From positions 1-52,452 of the forward strand of contig NZ_JABDQL010000082.1 in NCBI RefSeq assembly GCF_013042245.1: 52,452 nt of DNA, in the 5' to 3' direction. The position numbers and the translations under genes are program-made. Of this stretch, positions 45,001-52,169 are shown piece by piece. The DNA is from Winogradskyella sp. (lineage in GTDB: Bacteria; Bacteroidota; Bacteroidia; Flavobacteriales; Flavobacteriaceae). Below the pieces are notes generated by a model, which ran no database searches, was not told the origin of the DNA, and saw only the letters and a program-made list of their open reading frames with translations. Within the stretch, counting starts at the first letter, position 1. Each line of letters begins with the position of its first letter.

Positions 45001-47005
45001 ATGGACTTTAACAGCATTTGATGCTTTTTCTGGCGATACTGGAACTATAAATAATTGGATATTGGAAATATGCGGTGCTCCACAACCAGATGCTGACGGA
45101 GACGGTATTCCTGATGCAGTTGATAACTGTCCAGCAACAGCCAATGCTGATCAAGCAGATTTAGATGGTGACAATATTGGAGATATATGTGATGATGATG
45201 TAGATGGTGACTCTGTACTTAACGTAGATGACAACTGTCCAGAAACTGCAAATACAGACCAGTCTGATTTGGATGGAGACGGAATAGGAGATTTATGTGA
45301 CATCGAGTGTTTCGATTTTGATTCTACCGATGTTCCTTTAGATATCCCAGATAATACACCAATAGGTGTTAGTTCTTCTTTGCTCGTTAACGAAGCAGCC
45401 ACAGTTAATTCTGTAATTGTAACAGTAAATATAACGCATACCTGGGTTGATGATTTAACTATAAGCTTAGTTAGTCCTGCTGGCACTTCAGTGGTTTTAG
45501 CCTCAGGAGTAGGAGGAGATGGTGATAACTTTACAAACACTGTTTTTGATAATGATTCTAGTAACTCTATAGATTTTGCTTCTGCTCCTTTTACAGATAC
45601 GTTTGCTCCACAAGGTGACTTGTCAGCGTTCATGGGAGAAGCAAGTGGAGGAGAATGGTCACTTTTTGTTTCCGATGGAGTAGGTGGAGATACCGGTTCT
45701 ATTGTCAACTGGTCTTTAAAAGTGTGTACTATTTTGCCACAACCAGATGCTGATTCTGATGGTATTGCTGATGCAGATGATAACTGTCCTGATACGGCAA
45801 ATACTGATCAAGCAGATGATGATGGTAATGGAATTGGTAATGTTTGTGACGTTGATAGAGATGGTGATGGTATTCTTAATGATGAAGACAACTGTCCTGA
45901 TACCTTTAACCCTGACCAAGCCGATTTAGATAATGACGGTCAAGGTGAAGCGTGTCAAGAAGTATGTGATTCAGCAGTATCTGAAGATACGCCAATAGCA
46001 ATTGCCGAAGAACAGGATGAACCACAGGTTTATATTTCTGAGGTATTTGTTGAAGATAATTTTATGATTGAAGATATAAATGTTACTGTAGATATAACTC
46101 ATACCTGGAACGGTGATGTTAGAATTGCGTTGATTCCTCCATCTGGTATAGATGACTTTATTTTCTTATCTTTTGAAAACGGAGGCACTTCTGATAACTA
46201 TGAGAATACTGTATTTGACGATGATGCTACAACACCAATAGGTTCTGGTTCAGGACCATTTGCTGGGGAGTTTATACCAGACACACCATTATCTACATTC
46301 AATGGCACAATGTCAAGAGGTACTTGGGGATTAGCCGTTGTTGATATGGTTGACGGAGACGGAGGCTCATTTAACTCTTGGTCTATAGATATATGTGGAC
46401 TTGTAGATTTAGAAGATTTTGACGGTGATGGTGTTTTAAATGACGTAGACAATTGTCTATTGGTGTTTAACGATGATCAAGCCGACAATGATGGAGATGG
46501 AGAAGGTGATTTATGTGATGACGATGATGATAATGATGGCGTATTAGATGTTGATGATAACTGTCAATTTACACCTAATGCAGATCAAGCAGATAACGAT
46601 GGCGATGGTATAGGAGATATTTGTGATCCGGATGATGATAATGATGATGTATTAGATGAAGATGATAACTGTCCTTTTACGGCTAACACAGATCAGGCAG
46701 ATATTGACCTTGATGGTACGGGAGATGTTTGTGATGGCTTAACAGCTAACGATGTTTTATCACCTAACGGAGATTTAATTAACGATACTTGGACGATTAT
46801 TAATATCCAAAGATTCCCTGGCACTAAGGTAAAAGTCTTTAGTAGATGGGGTGATGAGGTATTTGCTTCCAACAATTACAATAATGATTGGAATGGTACA
46901 GGACCTGGAGGTAAAATATTACCAGCAGGATCTTATTACTATATATTAGACCAAGGAGGTACAGGAGATACAATCATTAAAGGTTGGATGGTAATCATAT
47001 TCTAA
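42017..47005 (+). CDS. Secreted reprolysin-type metalloprotease with P-domains, TSP3 repeats and type B T9SS signal
   Basis: This 1662-residue exported protein has a signal peptide (1-22) and a propeptide-like region. A metzincin domain follows with HEIGHQMGANH (H349, E350, H353, H359) and Met-turn TIMGYAG. PKD/Fn3-like beta domains lie at about 440-870. Then three proprotein-convertase P-domains alternate with three thrombospondin type-3 blocks: P1 about 873-1020, TSP3 1025-1095; P2 about 1098-1237, TSP3 1243-1312; P3 about 1315-1461, TSP3 1466-1573. TSP3 units read DxDxDGxxDxxDNC and bind calcium. The last 85 residues (VLSPNGDLINDTW, VFSRWGDEVF, PAGSYYYIL) are the gliding-motility type B sorting domain for the type IX secretion system. 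It is probably a surface or released protease. Confidence 0.93.
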   Translation: MKNKLHLALSVMMLTCVFSAFGQNYWQSVSKTSVESSQKHANLNEEHYETYHLDFNTFKAGLVGAPMRNAVSNSRTIIYLPNENGEVKPFRVVEAPILSAELSARYPNIKTYIGYSVDEPGVRARFSVTPQGLQTMLSYLDKPTSFTVPTSKGNTSDYISYNRGTIVNSVKDFECLTSAEVLPINANGISGRDANDQILRDFRMAISTNGEYTEFWDDGDDTNGDAQEDGLAQVVSTLNRNNEVFEVDMAVTFTLVTGTELVFPNPATDPYGAGGLNGALQTTLTNEVGEENYDIGHLFAFGPKNGNAGCIGCVCEDGAKGSGFSQHDFLDNDGGPYMNDFFDIDYVPHEIGHQMGANHTWSFNSEGTGVNMEPGSGTTIMGYAGITGANDVQNHSDPYFHYASIDQVLNNLDTKTCQTEITLTNNPPVADAGPDYTIPGDAAFMLEGSATDADASDVLTYNWEQIDNGVTTSGDFGPTKTNGAVWRSRPPSTSPVRNMPIRERVLAGQLTETNPLDSPDNSTWETVSTVDRDLNFALIVRDRSEADGVGQNPQSSFDQMTVTVVDTGATFAVTSQTTNETWDAGSTQTITWDVAGTDANGIDATDVDVFISTDGGMTFPFAAGTYPNTGTADISVPITGGDTSTARVMVKGANNIFYAINTADFSIQESEYVLTADDPSSTEVCLPTDTTSYTFTYNTFLGFTDPTDFSATGLPMGVTAAFSPASATADGTSVTVIISGISTLATGNYPFDIVGTSGALSQSVPVDVTVFNDMIAAPVLLAPADAATDLNADSVELSWEVNDNALAYEVDVSTDAGFSSIAEGGVVDAPMTVYSPTSLMADTEYFWRVRGVNDCGTPGEYLTASFITANIVCTNYDSTDTPVAIPDGAGFFGPQNGPPANSVLEIVSATEITDVNVTVNITHTWVSDLTLILTSPAGDQITLTSALGGDGDDYADTVFDSDAATSINDGAPPFTGTFAPQGDLSVLNGTIATGTWTLTAFDAFSGDTGTINNWILEICGAPQPDADGDGIPDAVDNCPATANADQADLDGDNIGDICDDDVDGDSVLNVDDNCPETANTDQSDLDGDGIGDLCDIECFDFDSTDVPLDIPDNTPIGVSSSLLVNEAATVNSVIVTVNITHTWVDDLTISLVSPAGTSVVLASGVGGDGDNFTNTVFDNDSSNSIDFASAPFTDTFAPQGDLSAFMGEASGGEWSLFVSDGVGGDTGSIVNWSLKVCTILPQPDADSDGIADADDNCPDTANTDQADDDGNGIGNVCDVDRDGDGILNDEDNCPDTFNPDQADLDNDGQGEACQEVCDSAVSEDTPIAIAEEQDEPQVYISEVFVEDNFMIEDINVTVDITHTWNGDVRIALIPPSGIDDFIFLSFENGGTSDNYENTVFDDDATTPIGSGSGPFAGEFIPDTPLSTFNGTMSRGTWGLAVVDMVDGDGGSFNSWSIDICGLVDLEDFDGDGVLNDVDNCLLVFNDDQADNDGDGEGDLCDDDDDNDGVLDVDDNCQFTPNADQADNDGDGIGDICDPDDDNDDVLDEDDNCPFTANTDQADIDLDGTGDVCDGLTANDVLSPNGDLINDTWTIINIQRFPGTKVKVFSRWGDEVFASNNYNNDWNGTGPGGKILPAGSYYYILDQGGTGDTIIKGWMVIIF

Positions 47006-47036
47006 GTAAGCCTATTAATTAATTAAAACCAAAACA

Positions 47037-47936
47037 ATGAATTTTCTTAAAAACTCAATAAAAATAGGTGCATTGTTGTTATTTGGAGTTATGTACGCTC
47101 AACAACAACCAAACTACGCACTGTATAGATATACAATGAACGCTATCAACCCTGCTTATGCAGGGGCTGATGGTGTATCAAGATTAACAGCTAACTTTAG
47201 AAGTCAGTGGATTAATGTCAATGATGCTCCAGAAACTCAGACATTATTTTTTGAAACAGCTTTAGGTGATAAAGTAGGTTTAGGGCTTAGCCTTGTTAAC
47301 GATAATGTATTTGTAGAAAACAACACAAGTTTCATGGTTGATTTTTCTTATAAGTTACAGCTTAATGATGCTACTAATTTATTTTTAGGAATCAAAGCAG
47401 GAGGAAGTACGTATAATTTTGACCGTGGCGGATTAGCTAATTTAGCATTCCCTGTAGATCCAGCTCTAGGAAATCTAGATACTGGATTTAGACCAAATGT
47501 AGGTGCTGGTGCTTATTTAGTGAATGATAAATATTTTGTCTCATTATCTATTCCTAGAATACTCTTAAGTGAGCGTATTAATTTGGAGAACGGTCGTTTA
47601 ACTACGGCTAATGAAAAAACACATTTTTATTTGTCAGGTGGTTATAACTTCGATATCTCAAGTGATTGGGAATTTAGACCATCTACAATGGTAAGATCCG
47701 TTGGTGGAGCTCCAATTGCGGCAGACTTAACAGGAGCTTTTAGATATAATGAGCGTTTAGAATTAGCGGCTATGTATAGAACAACTGGAGGTTGGGCAGG
47801 AATGTTAATGTTCAACTTATCCGATTGGATGGATTTAGGTTATGCCTATGAAGGTTCTTCAAGAGAAGTTTTAAATAACACTAATGATGGAACTCATGAA
47901 GTTCTTATACGTATTAGTTTTCCTAAAGCGAACTAA
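47037..47936 (+). CDS. PorP/SprF family type IX secretion system outer-membrane protein
   Basis: This 299-residue protein has a signal peptide (about 1-20, ending MYAQ) and a beta-barrel pattern. The family opening is QQPNYALYRYTMNAINPAYAGADG and the C-terminus is aromatic/hydrophobic. SprF-like proteins are needed for export or surface attachment of the particular type B cargo encoded next to them. The gene is 31 bp after such a cargo gene, so it is probably its dedicated partner. Confidence 0.92.
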   Translation: MNFLKNSIKIGALLLFGVMYAQQQPNYALYRYTMNAINPAYAGADGVSRLTANFRSQWINVNDAPETQTLFFETALGDKVGLGLSLVNDNVFVENNTSFMVDFSYKLQLNDATNLFLGIKAGGSTYNFDRGGLANLAFPVDPALGNLDTGFRPNVGAGAYLVNDKYFVSLSIPRILLSERINLENGRLTTANEKTHFYLSGGYNFDISSDWEFRPSTMVRSVGGAPIAADLTGAFRYNERLELAAMYRTTGGWAGMLMFNLSDWMDLGYAYEGSSREVLNNTNDGTHEVLIRISFPKAN

Positions 47937-47964
47937 TCGAATAAAGTCAAACAGATTTATATTT

Positions 47965-47994
47965 AAAAAGGCTTCTCGTTAGAGAAGCCTTTTT
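47965..47994. terminator. Bidirectional terminator
   Basis: AAAAAGGCTTCTC (47965-47977) pairs with GAGAAGCCTTTTT (47982-47994) around GTTA. It lies between the convergent PorP/SprF and pth genes and overlaps the pth stop. Confidence 0.9.
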
Positions 47995-48613
47995 ATTTAC
48001 CATTAAAAGTATTCATTGTGTTTTTCATCCCAGATAAGACAAAAGACTTTATGACTTCGATAGACTTTTTAAGTCTTTCTAGTAATTGTTTTTCTTCCTC
48101 ATTAGACCATTCGCCTAATACATAATCTACTTGTCTGCCTTTTGAAAAACTATCACTGATACCAAATCTAAATCGATTGTATTTTGTGGTTTGTAATTTA
48201 TCCTGTATGTCTTTAAGTCCATTGTGGCCGCCATCACTTCCTTTAGTTTTTAAACGCAATGTTCCAAAAGGTAAATTAAGGTCGTCTGTTACAACGAGTA
48301 AGTTTTCTAAGGGAACTTTTTCTTTTTCAAGCCAATATTTTATGGCCTTTCCACTTAGGTTCATATATGTGCTAGGTTTTAAGAAAATAAATAGCCGACC
48401 TTTTAATTTGTAGGTAGCAATATCACCAAGCTTATCTGTAGAAAACGAAAATTCCTCGGTTTTAGCAAATTCATCGAGAATTTTAAATCCGATATTGTGT
48501 CGTGTATTTTCATATTTATCACCAACATTCCCTAAACCAACTACTAAGAATTTTTTCATCGGGTCAATTTTTTCTTTTGCTTTAAAAAGGTTAGTCAACC
48601 ATTTCAACATCAT
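47993..48613 (-). CDS. pth: Peptidyl-tRNA hydrolase
   Basis: Pth releases peptides from prematurely dropped peptidyl-tRNA. The core reads KKFLVVGLGNVGDKYENTRHN, with the catalytic His in TRHNIGF, the conserved Asn of PSTYMNLSG and Asp of VVTDDLNLPFG, then GSDGGHNGLKDI. An 18-residue basic N-terminal extension (starting MMLKWLTNLFKAKEK) precedes the core. I keep it because similar extensions occur in this group, but an ATG at 48559 is the minimal start. Confidence 0.95.
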   Translation of the reverse strand: MMLKWLTNLFKAKEKIDPMKKFLVVGLGNVGDKYENTRHNIGFKILDEFAKTEEFSFSTDKLGDIATYKLKGRLFIFLKPSTYMNLSGKAIKYWLEKEKVPLENLLVVTDDLNLPFGTLRLKTKGSDGGHNGLKDIQDKLQTTKYNRFRFGISDSFSKGRQVDYVLGEWSNEEEKQLLERLKKSIEVIKSFVLSGMKNTMNTFNGK

Positions 48614-48633
48614 CTTATTTCTTTATTCAAAAG

Positions 48634-48663
48634 TAAAAAAGCATCCTGAATTACAGAATGCTT
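48634..48663 (-). terminator. Terminator after the L25 gene
   Basis: AAGCATCCTG (48639-48648) pairs with CAGAATGCTT (48654-48663) with one mismatch. The A-run at 48634-48640 is a T-run on the minus strand, after the L25 stop at 48699. Confidence 0.65.
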
Positions 48664-48698
48664 CTTTTAATATATTAAAAAAGTATATATCTACTTTA

Positions 48699-49319
48699 TT
48701 ATTGCGCTGCATCAGCTGCTGGAGCTGCATCTGTAGTTTCTACATCTTCATCTTCTTCAACATCAATAACTGCTAATCTACTTCTTCTTACTTGGCAAAC
48801 AACAACATTGTCTGGGTGCAGTAATTTGAAGTCATCATTCTTTAATTCAGAAATATAGAATTTACTTCCAATTTTTAATGGCGTAATATCTATTTCTATA
48901 AATTCTGGTAATTTAGAAGGGATAGCTTTTACTCTAAGCTTTCTGAAAGGAACCCTTAAGTTACCACCATTTAAAACACCTTTAGAGCTACCAACGGTTT
49001 TAACAGGAATATCCATTGTAATTTCTTTCTTTTCAAAAATTTGATAGAAGTCTACATGTAAAATTCTGTCTGTCACTGGGTGAAACTGAATATCCTGCAT
49101 TATTGCATTATAAGTTTCTCCATTATCTAAGGCAATCACAACAGTATGCGCGTCTGGTGTGTATACAAGTTTAGAGAATGCCAACTCTAGTGCAGAGAAA
49201 TGCAATGGTTTGTCTCCTCCGTATATAACGCAAGGAACCTGACCAGCATTACGTAAGGCTTTTGTTGATTTTTTGCCAACGCTTTCTCTTTGAGATCCAT
49301 TAATTGTAATTGATTTCAT
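48699..49319 (-). CDS. rplY: 50S ribosomal protein L25/general stress protein Ctc
   Basis: This 206-residue long-form L25 (TL5/Ctc) binds 5S rRNA. The N-terminal RNA-binding domain (about 1-90: [28 protein letters not shown]) is followed by a beta-rich TL5 C-terminal domain (about 95-180). An acidic, Ala-rich tail ([18 protein letters not shown]) ends it. An exact TACATTTG box lies at 49368-49375 (minus). It follows prs on the same strand, as is common. Confidence 0.95.
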   Translation of the reverse strand: MKSITINGSQRESVGKKSTKALRNAGQVPCVIYGGDKPLHFSALELAFSKLVYTPDAHTVVIALDNGETYNAIMQDIQFHPVTDRILHVDFYQIFEKKEITMDIPVKTVGSSKGVLNGGNLRVPFRKLRVKAIPSKLPEFIEIDITPLKIGSKFYISELKNDDFKLLHPDNVVVCQVRRSRLAVIDVEEDEDVETTDAAPAADAAQ

Positions 49320-49367
49320 TTTTAAAAGTTTAATTTGTAATAGTTAAATACCTCTTTTTGAGGGCTG

Positions 49368-49375
49368 CAAATGTA
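49368..49375 (-). promoter_or_regulatory. Probable -7 box of the L25 promoter
   Basis: The minus strand reads TACATTTG, an exact TAnnTTTG match 48 bp before the ATG. No TTG is found at normal spacing. Confidence 0.4.
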
Positions 49376-49430
49376 CTAATATATTACCAATTATCCTTTT
49401 TTAAATTTAGTTTTTTAAACCCTAGAAAGT

Positions 49431-50372
49431 TTACATTACAAATTTAGAACTTATAGACTTATTATAATGTACGTTTTGCATAACTTCAGCAAAGAGGTCT
49501 GCACAACTCAAAACCCTTAATTTTTTACTTTCTTTAGTCAAAGGAATAGAGTCTGTAACAATTAATTCTTCAAGTTTAGAGTTTTCTAATTTTTCGTAGG
49601 CACTCCCAGATAAAATAGGATGCGTACAAATTGCTCTAACACTTAAGGCACCGCGTTCCATCATTAAATCAGCAGCTTTGGTAAGCGTCCCTGCAGTATC
49701 AACCATATCATCGACCAACACTACATTTTTTCCAGTAACGTTACCAATGAGCTCCATATGAGAAATTACATTTGCTTTAGCACGTTGTTTGTAACAGATG
49801 ACAACATCACTTTCTAAAGCTTTTGAATAAGCATAAGCACGTTTTGAGCCTCCCATATCTGGAGAAGCAATAGTAAGATTATCTAAATTTAAAGACCTGA
49901 GATACGGTAAAAATATAGTGGAAGCAAATAAATGGTCTACTGGCTTTTCAAAGAAGCCTTGAATCTGATCCGCATGTAAATCCATTGTAATAATACGTGT
50001 AGCTCCAGCAGCTTCCAACATTTTTGCAACAAGCTTTGCTGCAATAGGTACACGAGGTTTATCTTTTCTATCTTGTCTTGCCCATCCAAAATAAGGTAAA
50101 ACAGCGGTAATATGTCTTGCTGATGCGCGTTTGGCAGCATCAATCATCAAAAGCATTTCCATTAAGTTTTCTGGTCCTGGGTGTGTAGATCCAATTATAA
50201 ATATTCTGGTGCCGCGAATAGATTCTTCATAAGATGGTTGGAATTCGCCATCGCTGTATCTAGATGTGATAACATTACCAAGCTTAACGCCATAGGCATT
50301 AGCAATTTTTTTAGCTAAAAATTTACTTTGAGTACAAGTAAAAATTTTTGCTTCAGTTGAGTCGTAAGGCAT
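49431..50372 (-). CDS. prs: Ribose-phosphate pyrophosphokinase
   Basis: This enzyme makes PRPP from ribose 5-phosphate and ATP, for nucleotide, His and Trp synthesis. The 313-residue protein shows the class I pattern: SRYSDGEF; the catalytic loop RQDRKDKPRVPIAAKLVA; DLHADQIQGFF; and the PRPP-binding motif VVLVDDMVDTAGTL (about 224-237). A good promoter lies 48 bp upstream on the minus strand, and rplY follows. Confidence 0.96.
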   Translation of the reverse strand: MPYDSTEAKIFTCTQSKFLAKKIANAYGVKLGNVITSRYSDGEFQPSYEESIRGTRIFIIGSTHPGPENLMEMLLMIDAAKRASARHITAVLPYFGWARQDRKDKPRVPIAAKLVAKMLEAAGATRIITMDLHADQIQGFFEKPVDHLFASTIFLPYLRSLNLDNLTIASPDMGGSKRAYAYSKALESDVVICYKQRAKANVISHMELIGNVTGKNVVLVDDMVDTAGTLTKAADLMMERGALSVRAICTHPILSGSAYEKLENSKLEELIVTDSIPLTKESKKLRVLSCADLFAEVMQNVHYNKSISSKFVM

Positions 50373-50419
50373 TTTTTGTGTTGTATTATGTTAGTTTGTT
50401 GCAGTTGTAAAAATATATT

Positions 50420-50447
50420 CAAATTTAGAAAAATATTTGCCTAGCAA
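50420..50447 (-). promoter_or_regulatory. Bacteroidota-type promoter of prs
   Basis: On the minus strand TTG (50447-50445), 17 bp, then TAAATTTG (50427-50420). The leader to the prs ATG is about 40 nt. It is back-to-back with the tRNA-Leu promoter. Confidence 0.6.
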
Positions 50448-50472
50448 AAAACATAAAACCTAGTATTTTTAG

Positions 50473-50502
50473 TTGATTGACAGAAATTATTTTCTATTTT
50501 TG
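50473..50502 (+). promoter_or_regulatory. Bacteroidota-type promoter of tRNA-Leu
   Basis: TTG (50473-50475), 19 bp, then TATTTTTG (50495-50502) matches the TTG/TAnnTTTG consensus. It lies 15 bp before the mature tRNA 5' end. Confidence 0.7.
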
Positions 50503-50517
50503 CAATCCAATTTTAAG

Positions 50518-50599
50518 GCTCAAGTGGCGGAATTGGTAGACGCGTCGGATTCAAAATCCGATTTCTTCGGAAGTGTGGGTTCGATTCCCACCTTGAGTA
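50518..50599 (+). tRNA. tRNA-Leu (anticodon CAA)
   Basis: The acceptor stem is GCTCAAG (50518-50524) with CTTGAGT (50592-50598, first pair a G-T wobble) and discriminator A at 50599. The anticodon stem TCGGA/TCCGA (50545-50549, 50557-50561) encloses loop TTCAAAA, so the anticodon is CAA (50552-50554) reading UUG. A class II variable arm (TTTCTTCGGAAG) precedes the T arm GTGGG-TTCGATT-CCCAC. CCA is not encoded. Total 82 nt. Confidence 0.97.
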
Positions 50600-50605
50600 C
50601 ATCCG

Positions 50606-50642
50606 GGGACAAATCAATATTATTTGGTTTGTCCCTTTTTTT
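50606..50642 (+). terminator. Terminator of tRNA-Leu
   Basis: GGGACAAATCAA (50606-50617) pairs with TTGGTTTGTCCC (50624-50635), 12 bp with one wobble, around a 6-nt loop. Seven T residues follow. Confidence 0.88.
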
Positions 50643-50781
50643 ATTACCTTTAAAGACCCTATGCACATTAGCAATTGTGAGAAGAATTGGATATATACCT
50701 TTGGTTCGAACTTGAAGTTTTTCAAATAGAAACTTTTTTGGAAAATTGGAAAAATCGATCCTACGAGTTGTCTTTTTTAAT

Positions 50782-51024
50782 CTAAATCACACACTTCAAA
50801 TTGCTTGTCGAAGGATTCAAGTTTTTTAATTTTTCAAATGACTGTTCCATATCTTTAAGCTCCTTTAATTGCCCATGACTACGAAACTTAGCTTTTTGAT
50901 ATTCGGTAGAACTGAATTCTCCATCAAGATAAAGATCTTGTAAGCGAATCAGTTTTTGCTTCAGAGATTTAACCTTTACATAATGCGTTGGACGTAATCT
51001 TTCTCTTTTAGTTTGGCTTTTCAA
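50782..51024 (-). pseudogene. Truncated serine-recombinase C-terminal fragment
   Basis: This is an open frame of 80 codons from a TTG. The sequence KLIRLQDLYLDGEFSSTEYQKAK is followed by a heptad-like helix (LKELKDMEQSFEKLKNL). It resembles the coiled-coil region behind the zinc ribbon of large serine recombinases in Bacteroidota. No resolvase catalytic domain, no zinc-ribbon cysteines and no usual C-terminal end are present, so it is cut at both sides. A small unrelated coiled-coil protein is the alternative. Confidence 0.42.
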
Positions 51025-51118
51025 GTATCTATATCATTTTTTGAAGAAGATATAGAATTTTACGGGAGCAGAAATCGTAGTCTCAAAAAACGACACTCAT
51101 GACCAAGTGGTTTGTGAC

Positions 51119-51640
51119 CTTAAGGTGTTAATGCTGCTTTGAGACCAGAAGCAACAGAATTAGGGCATATATTTTGGCACACGCTCTAAGGACGTGATAA
51201 AAACAGAAACGTTACTGCTGGTTGGGATTTACAAGAATTACGGAGTATTCAAGATTACCCTCTGAAATATGCGCTATCCTCTGCAAGTGGTGTTTCTGAA
51301 GTAGCTTCCATTGGTGGTTATGTCCAAGAATACCAAGTAGATATTAATCCAGAATTGATGCGTCAATATAACATTGGGTTGCATCAGGTTGTAAAAGCAG
51401 ATAAGGAAAGTAATAAAAACATTGCTGCACAAACTATTGAAATTAATAATGCTGAATATTTAGTGCCTGGTTTAGGTTATGTAAAATCTATTGAAGACCT
51501 AGTAAATAGGGTCGTTACATCCTAAGATTATACAGCAATACCAATTAAAGATATTGGGAAAAGTCTCATTAGGTCCAGCAACAAGAGGTGGTTTATTAGA
51601 TAAAGAAGGTGCAGAGCTTCTTGGTGCTGTTGTAGTAGGG
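51119..51640 (+). pseudogene. CusA/CzcA-type RND efflux pump fragment, degenerate
   Basis: Translation through stops gives LRPEATELGHIFWHTL, WDLQELRSIQDYPLKYAL, SGVSEVASIGGYVQEYQVD, INNAEYLVPGLGYVKSIEDL and, after a frameshift, SLGPATRGGLLDKEGAELLG. This is the periplasmic porter region of heavy-metal RND transporters. Stops interrupt at 51121, 51187 and 51523, and an extra A in the run at 51559-51562 shifts the frame. The roughly 170-residue piece lacks both membrane halves of the usual protein of over 1000 residues. It is non-functional debris from another locus or a transferred island. Confidence 0.85.
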
Positions 51641-51660
51641 CTAAATCTATTCTCATAGAC

Positions 51661-52169
51661 CGCATTAATTACCAATTTAGAAACTCACAGATAGAGAAAA
51701 TAAACAAACTACGCCCTTTGTCTTTTATAATTAAATAACTCTGTAAAGAACTTTTTTATATAGAGATTCTACAACATAATGCGAGGCAGTACGCTATAGG
51801 GTTATGCGGGTAAATATTAAAAAATAATGAATTATTATCTCAATTAATGGCTTCAGCCTTTGGTAAGGCATCGTTTGGCAAGTTGTAGTTTAACGGTTAA
51901 AAATAGCATTTCATCCGATTTTTTTAAATTTAATTTTTATAAGTCTAAACCGAATATTACAAAAAAATAGGGTCGTTTTAGTTTAAAAACCAATCATAAA
52001 ACACGCCCTGTAAGCCATTAAAATTCATAAAAACAGACAGATAGGATAGATTACTAAAACGGAATTGTATAGTTTGCTGTTGTGCCAAAAATAACAAATA
52101 ATACATTTTATTAGGTATTGTAAGATTTTAATCACACTTTTATAGTACAAAAATTAATTAATAGGTATC
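51661..52169. other. AT-rich intergenic stretch without recognisable gene
   Basis: I see no gene here. A short frame from 51645 to 51737 (ending LRPLSFIIK) may be the tail of another lost gene. Small dyads occur: CATAA (51775-51779) with TTATG (51802-51806), and GCCTT-TGGT-AAGGC (51856-51869). No TAnnTTTG box precedes the gene at 52170. Stop codons are frequent in all frames. Confidence 0.6.

Noticed and set aside
45151..45708. Minus-strand open frame of 185 codons in the metalloprotease gene
   Set aside because: Opposite-strand shadow of low-stop repeat DNA; no signal peptide, promoter or domain.
50473..50715. Open frame of 80 codons across the tRNA-Leu gene
   Set aside because: It is read straight through the tRNA, its promoter and its terminator; chance frame.
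51772..51810. CAACATAATGCG...GGTTATGCG resembling an integron attC site
   Set aside because: The terminal bases do not fit the R box consensus, the inner L boxes cannot be found, and no integron integrase or second copy is in the window.
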